A model generated the notes under the pieces. That model made no database searches, was not told the DNA's origin, and worked only from the letters and a program-made list of their open reading frames with translations. A stretch of DNA of 64,000 nt. Origin: Oceanibaculum nanhaiense (GTDB lineage: Bacteria > Pseudomonadota > Alphaproteobacteria > Oceanibaculales > Oceanibaculaceae). How positions within the stretch are numbered: the first letter of the stretch is position 1; the number at the start of each line of letters is the position of its first letter. The DNA lies in NCBI RefSeq assembly GCF_002148795.1, contig NZ_MPOB01000006.1:124001-188000 (forward strand), written 5' to 3'. Shown one piece after another: positions 1 to 7,520 of the stretch. The position numbers and the translations under genes are program-made.

Positions 1-106
1 TGCAACCGCCGATCCCGAAAAATGAGAGCGCTTGCTGGTTGCGCCCTGCTGGAGGACTATATCTGTGATTGCAGTAGTATAGTTTTTCCAACTGCGGGTA
101 CGGCTC

Positions 107-1834
107 ATGGTGGACACACTGTCGGCACGGACTACGGAGAGAAGAACGTCAGGAGCGCCGGTGGAAAGGCTGAACAACAGTTCCCTGCTCTCCGCGACCG
201 CCATCGTGCTTCTGCTGGCGATGGCGACTCTGGCTGTCTATCTGACGGGCGGCACCCAAAACGCAGCCCCCCATCTTTATTATATCCCGATCATTTCTGC
301 CGCCTTCCTGATCGGTCCTGGCAGCGGAATCGCAACCGCCCTCGCCGCGAGCCTGCTGTGCGGCCCCTGGATGCCGCTCGATGTCGAGTCCGGCACCGCC
401 CAGATTCTCGTCAACTGGATCGCCCGCAGCGGCAGCTTCCTGCTTATCGGCATCGTGGCCGCCCTGTTCCGCCGTAACCTTGACGGGCGAATCGACAAGT
501 TCCGCGACTTCGCGCTGCACAATCCGGTAACCGGCCTGCCGAACCGTGCCGCCCTGGAGGACAGGCTGGCACCGCGCCTCGACAAGCCCCCCGACGATGG
601 CAGGATGATTGCCCTCGTGAAAATACGCATCACCCGGTTCGAGGAAGTCGTCTCCACCCTCGGCTACGAGCAGGGCGAAAAGCTGATGAGGCTGCTTGGC
701 GACCGGCTGCGGGAAAGTCAGACGGAAGACGAGCCGGTGCACAACATCAATCACGGCCGCTTCGCGGTCATCGCCGAGATCGGCACCCCGGAAGAAGCCG
801 TGAAGATCGCCCGCCGTATGCTCGACAGCGTACACAAGCCAATCTTGCTGGACGGTATCCCTGTCACCGTCGGCGCGCATGCCGGCATTGCCCTCCATCC
901 GGAACATGGCGGCACAGCGTCGCAATTGCTGCGCGCTGTCTCGCAGGCCACCGAAATGGCCGTCGAGCGCAATGCCGATTGCGTCATCTTCGATCCGGAG
1001 GCGGGCGAACAATACCGGCAAAAGCTGCTATTGCTGTCCGACATACGCGCCGCCCCGCGTACCGGCCAGCTCATGCTGCACTACCAGCCGCAAACCCGGC
1101 TTGGCGACGGACACTGCATCGGCGTGGAAGCGCTGTTGCGCTGGTGCCATCCGACACGCGGCATGATCCCGCCCAACCAGTTCATTCCACTGGCGGAAGC
1201 CACGGGGCTGATCTCGCCGCTGACCCTGTGGGTGGCCCGCACCGCCATCCGGCAGCTGAAACTCTGGGGAGAAGCGGGTATCGACCTCTCCATCGCCATC
1301 AACCTGTCCGCCCGCGACCTCGACAGCAAGACCATCCTGCGCGAGATCGAGGGGCTGCTGGACAGCCACAAGGTGCCCCCCGGCAAGCTGACGCTGGAGG
1401 TAACGGAAAGCGCCATCATGCAGTCCTATAAGACCGCCGTGCCCTTGCTTGAGCATATGGCGGAGATCGGCTGCACCATCGCCATCGACGATTTCGGCAC
1501 CGGTTACTCCTCCCTCGCCTCGCTGCGCCATTTGCCGGCGACGGTCCTGAAGCTGGATGGCAGCTTCTGCATCGATTTGTCCGCCGATGTCCGGCAGCGG
1601 CAGATCGTGCGCTCCACCATCGGCATGGCGCACGAGCTGGGGCTGAAGGTTCTGGCGGAAGGCATCGAGACCGCAGAATCGCTGGCGGAGATGCGCGCCC
1701 TTGGCTGCGATGAGGGCCAGGGCTATCTGATCTCCCGGCCGATACCGGAATCCGAGTTCCGCAGCTGGCTGAGCGCAAACGGGAAAACCCCCGGCCAGGC
1801 GGCCGGGGGTTCCCGAGAAGCAGAGCGTTCCTAG
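107..1834 (+). CDS. Membrane-bound EAL phosphodiesterase with degenerate GGDEF domain
   Basis: Predicted to hydrolyse cyclic di-GMP at the inner membrane. Residues about 26-120 hold four hydrophobic segments resembling a DUF4118/KdpD-type membrane sensor. A GGDEF-fold domain follows (about 135-300), but its signature is replaced by NHGRF (215-219), so cyclase activity is not expected. The EAL domain (about 315-560) keeps E341-A-L, N399, E431, the pair D461-D462, K482, E518 and Q538, so it looks catalytically competent. The ATG at 107 has only a weak ribosome site. It converges on flgE with 6 bp between the stops, next to flagellar genes, which fits a role in switching between swimming and sessile states (inference). 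Confidence 0.9.
   Translation: MVDTLSARTTERRTSGAPVERLNNSSLLSATAIVLLLAMATLAVYLTGGTQNAAPHLYYIPIISAAFLIGPGSGIATALAASLLCGPWMPLDVESGTAQILVNWIARSGSFLLIGIVAALFRRNLDGRIDKFRDFALHNPVTGLPNRAALEDRLAPRLDKPPDDGRMIALVKIRITRFEEVVSTLGYEQGEKLMRLLGDRLRESQTEDEPVHNINHGRFAVIAEIGTPEEAVKIARRMLDSVHKPILLDGIPVTVGAHAGIALHPEHGGTASQLLRAVSQATEMAVERNADCVIFDPEAGEQYRQKLLLLSDIRAAPRTGQLMLHYQPQTRLGDGHCIGVEALLRWCHPTRGMIPPNQFIPLAEATGLISPLTLWVARTAIRQLKLWGEAGIDLSIAINLSARDLDSKTILREIEGLLDSHKVPPGKLTLEVTESAIMQSYKTAVPLLEHMAEIGCTIAIDDFGTGYSSLASLRHLPATVLKLDGSFCIDLSADVRQRQIVRSTIGMAHELGLKVLAEGIETAESLAEMRALGCDEGQGYLISRPIPESEFRSWLSANGKTPGQAAGGSREAERS
1781..1814 (+). terminator. GC-rich hairpin inside the 3' end of the EAL gene
   Basis: An 11-bp perfect stem (1786-1796 pairs with 1801-1811, loop AGGC), with a short outer extension, lies within the last codons of the phosphodiesterase gene. 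No T-tract follows. It sits just before the convergent flgE stop, so it may end or stabilise transcripts from either side. Confidence 0.45.
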
Positions 1835-1840
1835 AGGCGG

Positions 1841-3187
1841 TTACCGCTTCATGCGGATCGCCTCGTCCAGCATTTCGTCGCCGGTGGTGACGATGCGGGT
1901 CGCGGCCGAGTAGGCACGCTGGGCGACGATCAGATCGGCGAACTCCTCCGCCGTGTCGGCGGTGGAGCTTTCCAGCGTTTCCGGCCGCAGGGCGCCATGC
2001 GCGCCCACGCCCGGCCGGTTCAGCACGACATCGCCGGAGTTCGAGGTGATGGTGAAGGCGTTGCCGTTGTCGCGGTCCAGACGTGCCTGCGCCGGGAAGG
2101 TTGCGGTCGGAATCTGGTAGATCGCACGGGTCTGGCCGTTGGCGAACACGCCGGTCACCAGGCCGTTCTCGTCGATGATGACCTGATCCAGGCCGGACGG
2201 CGCGCTGCCGTCCTGGTTGGCCAGCTTCAGCTCATACCCGCCAGCGAATTGGGTCAGGCCGTTCGCCTGCCCCGGCGTGCCGAAGTTCAGATTCAGCGGC
2301 AGGGCGTTCGGCAGCTCCGCACCAGAGACATTCAGGTCAGCCGCAGGGATCGTAAAGTCCAACGTGCCATCGGCATTCGGCGCACCAAATGCCGCACCCA
2401 CCGCCGTGAAGGCATTGGCCGCAGCCGGGCCAGCCAGACCGCCATTACCGTCGAACTGCACGGTCGCGGTGGCACCGGCGATGGCATTGAACGTGCCTGT
2501 GTCGTCAATGATACCGGCCGTCATGTTCCATTCGTTGGCGTTGGCGGTCTTGTCCCACTGGAAAGTCAGGGTCTGCCGGGCGCCCAGCGAATCGAAGATC
2601 GACAGGTTGGTCGATTGATGCGGCGTAACTGCGCCATCATCCTGGCCTGCCGGCAGGTTGGCAGTGATCGCCACGTTCTGTGTCGGCTGGCCGACCGAGG
2701 AGAAGCCGGCGACGTTCACCGTCTGCAGGCTGGTCAGCTGGTCCTGGCTGTTGGCGTTGACGACACTGCCATCGGAATTCAGCAGCCAGCCCTGCAGATA
2801 ATAACCGCCGGAATTGACGAGGTTGCCGTCCTTATCCGCGGTAAAATCGCCAGCGCGGGTGAACAGGAAGCTGTCGGAATTGTTCGCAGCGCTCGCCGCC
2901 TTGTTCACCACGAAGAAGCCGTTGCCGGTGATCGAGATGTCGGTCTTGCTGTCCGAGGTCTGCAGCAGGCCCTGCTTCTGCGGGTCATAGAACGGCCGCA
3001 GCGTCACGCCACCCGGCGAGAAATTGCGCGACACGCTTTTCGAGGTAACGAAGTTCGAGAAACGGCCCTCGACCTCCTTGTAGCCAATCGTGTTCACGTT
3101 AGCGATGTTGTCGGAAATGATGCCGAAATTACGGGACTGGGCGCTCAGCGCCGAGATACCCGAATAGAGACCACCAAGAACGCTCAT
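1841..3187 (-). CDS. flgE: Flagellar hook protein FlgE
   Basis: Structural protein of the hook, the universal joint outside the cell, exported by the flagellar type III system. The N-terminus has the rod/hook signature (LYSGISALSAQ, then DNIANVNTIGYK near residue 30) and a conserved ITGNGFFVV motif. The C-terminus ends with the D0 helix motif AYSAATRIVTTGDEML. The 448-aa length is normal; the central domains are variable, as expected. AGGAG precedes the ATG. It is the last gene of fliK-flgD-flgE, 82 nt after flgD. Confidence 0.96.
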   Translation of the reverse strand: MSVLGGLYSGISALSAQSRNFGIISDNIANVNTIGYKEVEGRFSNFVTSKSVSRNFSPGGVTLRPFYDPQKQGLLQTSDSKTDISITGNGFFVVNKAASAANNSDSFLFTRAGDFTADKDGNLVNSGGYYLQGWLLNSDGSVVNANSQDQLTSLQTVNVAGFSSVGQPTQNVAITANLPAGQDDGAVTPHQSTNLSIFDSLGARQTLTFQWDKTANANEWNMTAGIIDDTGTFNAIAGATATVQFDGNGGLAGPAAANAFTAVGAAFGAPNADGTLDFTIPAADLNVSGAELPNALPLNLNFGTPGQANGLTQFAGGYELKLANQDGSAPSGLDQVIIDENGLVTGVFANGQTRAIYQIPTATFPAQARLDRDNGNAFTITSNSGDVVLNRPGVGAHGALRPETLESSTADTAEEFADLIVAQRAYSAATRIVTTGDEMLDEAIRMKR

Positions 3188-3269
3188 TTGCTTCTGCTCC
3201 TTCTCTCAAGGGACGGTTTTCGGCCGTCCATGCTCATGCTCTGCTCGAAAAATTCTTGCTGCGGCCGCC

Positions 3270-3950
3270 TCAGACGGCCGTTTCCTTGACCGTAAGTACC
3301 TTGTCCAGCAGCATGTTCAGGCTCTCGCCAAGCGACAGGACAGGGCCCAGACCATCCGGGTCCTTCGCGATGCCGGTGACCCGGGCGGTCATGCCGATGG
3401 CGGCGCTGACTGCCTTGCCGTCGCGATCCAGGGCGCTGACACGCAGGGTATAGACACCGTCTTCCAGCTGGTTGCCGGCATCGTCCGTGCCATCCCAGAC
3501 CAGATCATGTCGGCCGGCCTTGAACTCGCCTTCCATCGTGCGCACCACATTGCCCTCGGTATCGACGATCCGCAGCGTGTTGCTGATCGCCCCTTCCGGC
3601 AGGACGTAGGCCCAGTTCGCCTCGCCTTCCTGCAGGGCGGTCGTGCCGCCTTCCGCGGTGACATACTTGCCGATATAGGACATCGCCGAGGCCTGCTCGC
3701 CGATCACCTGGAGCGCGATCAGCGATTCCAGATTCTGGTTCTGCTTGATCTGCTGTTCGACGCCGCTGAACATCACCAGCTGATTGGTGAATTCATGCGT
3801 ATCCATCGGGTTCAGCGGATCCTGATTCTTCAACTGCGTCGTCAGCAGCGTCAGGAAAGTGTCGAAATTCGCCGCCAGCCCCGCCTGCGAAACCGAACTG
3901 TCGCGGGTCGCACTGGTACCGCTCGTGCCGCTCACACCATCTACAGCCAT
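3270..3950 (-). CDS. flgD: Hook assembly scaffold FlgD
   Basis: FlgD caps the growing hook and is replaced when filament assembly starts. The conserved N-terminal export and assembly region is clear: FLTLLTTQLKNQDPLNPMD, then EFTNQLVMFSGVEQQIK (about residues 32-70). The C-terminal part looks like the Ig-like/tudor FlgD domains (ADMIW-type loop, then TLRVSALDRDGK). Length 226 aa is typical. A strong GAGGAG ribosome site overlaps the fliK stop codon, so translation of flgD is probably coupled to fliK. Confidence 0.96.
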   Translation of the reverse strand: MAVDGVSGTSGTSATRDSSVSQAGLAANFDTFLTLLTTQLKNQDPLNPMDTHEFTNQLVMFSGVEQQIKQNQNLESLIALQVIGEQASAMSYIGKYVTAEGGTTALQEGEANWAYVLPEGAISNTLRIVDTEGNVVRTMEGEFKAGRHDLVWDGTDDAGNQLEDGVYTLRVSALDRDGKAVSAAIGMTARVTGIAKDPDGLGPVLSLGESLNMLLDKVLTVKETAV

Positions 3951-3962
3951 CTCACTCTCCTC

Positions 3963-5876
3963 CTAGACGCTGACGTCGATAAGGGCATCCAGGCGGCGAA
4001 CAATGCCGTCCGCCGGAGCCTCGACCATTTCATCGCCCTGGCCGAGGACGCCACCGCGCCCGCCAGAGCCCTTGCCGCCGCCTTCACCGCCCGATTGGCC
4101 TTCGCCCCTCAGGTTGAAGCTCAGCGACTGCTGATCCATTTTCATGCCGGCATCCTGCAACGCGCGCTCCAGGTGGTGCGCATCACGCCGCAGCCAATCC
4201 AGTGCTTCGGCCTTGTCGGCGGAGATCACCGCCTGCAGGCGCCCGGCCTGATCGACCTCCATGCTCACCTCGACCTTGCCCATCGCTTCCGGGCGCAGGT
4301 GGATCGTCACCTTGCGCACATCGTCCTTGGCGGCGTTGTGCAGCTGGATGGCAACCTGATTGCTGACCGGCATGGGCGGGCGCGGCACCGATGGCGCCGA
4401 TGACTGTGCGGCGGCGGCAGATGCTGCGGCCTGTGCCCCCGGCGCGCTGGAAGCCCCCGGCGTGACGACGCTACCCTCACCCGGACGGGCGGTGCCGGCA
4501 GCCATCGGGGCGGCGCCGCGTGCATCGCCCTGTGCCCTGGCCAGCAGGGAGGTGAAGCTGTCATTTGCCGCAGGCTTGGCCGTGCCCGGCTGATCCGCGC
4601 CAGCGGCGGCCTGCTGCGGCTGCTTGGCGGCGGCGTTCTGGCCTGCGTTCTGGCCATTGCCGTCGCCGCCGGCATTGGCCTGCGCACCGCCGGATGACGC
4701 GGCACCAGCCGAAGCGGCACCCTGGCCGGAAGCGGCGGGCGCGGCGGGTTCAGCCGCACCGCGGGCGCCACGGCCGGCATCGGCCGCCAGGGATTCGAGC
4801 CCCGGTTCCTGCGTACTGTCCATCTGGCCGCCCATCTGGCCACCCGTCAGCGCAGAGGCGGACGCCCCAGCGTTGGCAGAAGCGGCGGTGGCGGCGCCAT
4901 TCTGCGCCAGGGCCGGCACCCCCTGCTCCGAGGGCTGGGATGGCACCGGCGGCGTTCCGGCAGGGCGCGCATCAACTGACTGCCCCTCTGCCGGCTGCGC
5001 TTTTGCCTCGCCCTCCACCGTCGTCGGCACGGCTGCATTCTGCACCGTCTTTTCACTTGTCTGCGCCGCTCCATCGCCAGATGCGGCAGCATCCACAATC
5101 GCCGGATTGCCGGCATTGGCAGCCGCCTGAGCGGCCTTGGCCGCGGCATTGGACTGCACTGTCTTTCCTGAAGCCGCGCCAGCCTGTGCGTCCGCACCTG
5201 CTGCCTTGGTCTTTTTCTGCCCTGCCATATCGGCGGCAACCGGCTGCGCCGCAACGGCCGGCACAGTAGTTTCGGTCGCGGCCTCTGCGGGCGCGTCGCT
5301 CACGGCAACAGGGGCGGGTACGGTTTCCGGCAGATCGGGCTGATCGGCGGCCTTTGTTGCATCCGGCGCGCCTGCATCCTGCTGCGGCGCCGGCGCCGCA
5401 TCCGCGGTGTCGGTGGCAAGCTTGGTGTCAGCCGCACCATCCTTAACGCTCTCGGCCGGAGCGCTCTCGGCCGGATTATCGGCAGTCTCCACTGGGGCCT
5501 GAGGTCGTTCCTGGGCCGGGGCTGCCGCCTTACCGGTTGCCGCCTGCTCCGCAGGCTGCGTTTCATTCACAAATTCGGTGGTTCCGGTTTTCGCTTCGGC
5601 CCGGTTATCAGCCCGTGTGTCGGCCCGGCTTTCGGCGCGCCTGGCGGCACGCTCATCCCGGCGGTCTGCCGGCGCCGTATCGTCCCCCCGGCCTGCGGAC
5701 TGCCGGTCAGCCCGACGCTCGCCCTGGCGCTCATCGGCGCGGCGCGTTTCGGCATCCTTCAGGAAATTCCGAAAGGCCTCGCTTCGCCCTGCATCGTCGC
5801 GCGCCATCGTATCGCGCCGGTCGAACAGGGAGGAAGCCGTATTGCTGTAAAGCCGGTCGGTCGTCTGCAGGTCCAT
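3963..5876 (-). CDS. fliK: Flagellar hook-length control protein FliK
   Basis: Molecular ruler and substrate-specificity switch of the flagellar export apparatus. The C-terminal Flg_hook domain is recognisable (VTIHLRPEAMGKVEVSM, then LDWLRRDAHHLERALQDAG). Upstream is a long Ala/Gln/Pro-rich stretch with charged Arg/Asp-rich repeats near the N-terminus, usual for ruler regions. The reading frame is open to 5918, but ATG 5876 is chosen because GAGGTG lies 7 nt upstream and the -24/-12 promoter at 5915-5929 would start transcription downstream of 5918. First gene of fliK-flgD-flgE. A second, unrelated-looking FliK-like protein is encoded at 49638-51893. Confidence 0.88.
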   Translation of the reverse strand: MDLQTTDRLYSNTASSLFDRRDTMARDDAGRSEAFRNFLKDAETRRADERQGERRADRQSAGRGDDTAPADRRDERAARRAESRADTRADNRAEAKTGTTEFVNETQPAEQAATGKAAAPAQERPQAPVETADNPAESAPAESVKDGAADTKLATDTADAAPAPQQDAGAPDATKAADQPDLPETVPAPVAVSDAPAEAATETTVPAVAAQPVAADMAGQKKTKAAGADAQAGAASGKTVQSNAAAKAAQAAANAGNPAIVDAAASGDGAAQTSEKTVQNAAVPTTVEGEAKAQPAEGQSVDARPAGTPPVPSQPSEQGVPALAQNGAATAASANAGASASALTGGQMGGQMDSTQEPGLESLAADAGRGARGAAEPAAPAASGQGAASAGAASSGGAQANAGGDGNGQNAGQNAAAKQPQQAAAGADQPGTAKPAANDSFTSLLARAQGDARGAAPMAAGTARPGEGSVVTPGASSAPGAQAAASAAAAQSSAPSVPRPPMPVSNQVAIQLHNAAKDDVRKVTIHLRPEAMGKVEVSMEVDQAGRLQAVISADKAEALDWLRRDAHHLERALQDAGMKMDQQSLSFNLRGEGQSGGEGGGKGSGGRGGVLGQGDEMVEAPADGIVRRLDALIDVSV

Positions 5877-5914
5877 CGGATCGCACCTCGTGCATGAAAG
5901 TCGGGCTTTCAGCA

Positions 5915-5929
5915 GCAAGGTACGGGCCA
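5915..5929 (-). promoter_or_regulatory. Sigma-54 (-24/-12) promoter of fliK-flgD-flgE
   Basis: On the minus strand the sequence reads TGGCCCG-TACC-TTGC. This matches the RpoN consensus TGGCACG-N4-TTGC except for one base, with the essential GG and GC at the right spacing. It lies 39 nt upstream of the fliK ATG, giving a predicted leader of about 30 nt. An FlbD-type sigma-54 activator is encoded at 44216-45604. The match is seen in sequence; its function is inferred. Confidence 0.7.
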
Positions 5930-5950
5930 GTTCTAAAACTGCCCGTTTTT
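5922..5950 (+). terminator. Plus-strand hairpin followed by a T-run, overlapping the fliK promoter
   Basis: ACGGG-C-CAGTT pairs with AACTG-CCCGT around a CTAA loop, followed by TTTTT on the plus strand, the shape of an intrinsic terminator. No plus-strand gene ends here, and the hairpin overlaps the -24 element of the minus-strand fliK promoter. It might block antisense transcription entering from the hook operon, or be a regulator site. Confidence 0.4.
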
Positions 5951-6059
5951 CAAACCATTAGTTGGAATAAATCGTTGCCGCGACGCAAGCTGGGCCGGTT
6001 TCCCCCGGCATTTTCTGCTCGCCTGACGGTGGCGTTGGGCAAATATTGCCGGGCCGTTC

Positions 6060-7415
6060 TCAGCCGCGCGGCAGGCCGACCACGCCCCGCACATCGGCGC
6101 CATTCAGCTTGGCCCCGCGGATATCGGCATTGGTCATGTTGGCATCCAGCAGTACGGCATCGCTGAGATTGGCGCCGCGCAGATTGGCACCGGTCAGGTC
6201 GGCGCCTTCCAGATCGGCGGCGAACAGATCGGCACCGGAGAAATCGCAATTATCCAGCCGCGCATTGTTCAGCTTGGACGGCCAGTAGGCGATGGTCGCC
6301 CCCTCGATCGGCACCGGCCCCAGACGCGCGCCCGTCAGATTGGCCCCCGACAGGGTGGCGCGGGACAGGTTCACACCACGCAGATCGGCATGCGACAGGT
6401 CGGTTTCGCGCAGATCGGCGAAGGACAGGTCGGCCATCATCAGACCGACCTTCATCAGATTGCCCTTCTTCAGCACGACGAAGGTGAACTTCCCGCCGGC
6501 GAGATTGAGGTCGCTGATGTTCTCGCCGGTCATGTCGAGCTCCGAGAAATCGGCCCGCTTGCCCTCCGACCCGCCGCTGTCGATCCAGAGCACATGCTCC
6601 TCGACCGCATTCTTCAGGCTGACCGAAGCATTTTCCAGCCGGCGCGCCATACGGGCATTATCGGTCTTGGCGACAGAGAGATCGACAGCATCCAGGATCG
6701 CGCCCATCAGGTCGGAATCCTTGAGATTGGTGGACAGCAGCGTCGCCTGGCTCAGGATCGCGCCATGCAGGATGGCCCCTTCCAGATTGGCGTGCGACAG
6801 GTCGGCGCCCAGCAGGTTACAGCCGGTCATGTTCGCCTTCGACATGTCGGCGCGGATGAATTTGGCGCCCCGCATGACGGCGTCCGTCAGATCGCTCTGC
6901 ATGATGAAGGCGTTGGACAGCTTCGATCCGCTGAGGTCCGAATTGCGCGCATTGATCGAGCGGGCATCAGACGCGGTGCCGGTATCCTTTTCCATCGGCG
7001 TCAACTCGCCCTTGCTGGACTGGAACAGCATCCCGTCCCGCAGATCGGATTCGATCACCCTGGCGCCGATCAGCTTGGCCTTGCGCATCCGGATGCCGCG
7101 CAAATCCGACTTCTTGATGTCGGCGCCGGTGAGGTCGGCCTCCGACAGGTCGGCAGCGAACAGCACCGATCCATGCAGCTTCGTGTTCTTCAGCGTGGCG
7201 CCGATCAGCTTCGCACCGGTCAGGTCGGCATCGGACAGGTCGGCATCGGTAAAATCCAGATAGGACAGATCGGCCATCTTCAGATTGGCGCGGATGCCGC
7301 CCCGCTTGCGCTCCAGGAAATTCCTGTGCCGTTGGAGAATCGGCACCAGCTCGTCCTGCGTATAGCGTTGCCGCGACATGGCGCCATCGCTCTTCAAGTC
7401 GCCGGCACTGGACAT
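6060..7415 (-). CDS. Pentapeptide-repeat protein
   Basis: A 451-aa protein made mostly of A(D/N)LSxA-type pentapeptide repeats, in blocks at about residues 45-130, 150-245 and 290-450. These should fold as right-handed quadrilateral beta helices. The blocks are separated by a short spacer near residue 140 and a longer one around 255-285 containing EEHVLWIDSGG. No signal peptide or membrane segment is seen. The N-terminus (RYTQDELVPILQRHRNFLERKRGG) is helical and basic. AGGAA precedes the chosen ATG. It lies 105 nt downstream of the kinase gene on the same strand, so it is probably the third gene of the VWA-kinase cassette. Its molecular function is unknown. Confidence 0.85.
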   Translation of the reverse strand: MSSAGDLKSDGAMSRQRYTQDELVPILQRHRNFLERKRGGIRANLKMADLSYLDFTDADLSDADLTGAKLIGATLKNTKLHGSVLFAADLSEADLTGADIKKSDLRGIRMRKAKLIGARVIESDLRDGMLFQSSKGELTPMEKDTGTASDARSINARNSDLSGSKLSNAFIMQSDLTDAVMRGAKFIRADMSKANMTGCNLLGADLSHANLEGAILHGAILSQATLLSTNLKDSDLMGAILDAVDLSVAKTDNARMARRLENASVSLKNAVEEHVLWIDSGGSEGKRADFSELDMTGENISDLNLAGGKFTFVVLKKGNLMKVGLMMADLSFADLRETDLSHADLRGVNLSRATLSGANLTGARLGPVPIEGATIAYWPSKLNNARLDNCDFSGADLFAADLEGADLTGANLRGANLSDAVLLDANMTNADIRGAKLNGADVRGVVGLPRG

Positions 7416-7520
7416 GATCGGTTCCTGTCAAACCCTCCGCCGAAGCGAAGGCAGCCGTTAGCGGCCTCTGGGGACCGTTCTTGAATGGTTGGTCCGATTT
7501 TACCGCGCTTTGGCGGGAAG

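Noticed and set aside
1997-3289. 430-codon plus-strand reading frame opposite flgE
   Set aside because: Product lacks recognisable motifs, while flgE is unmistakable on the minus strand.
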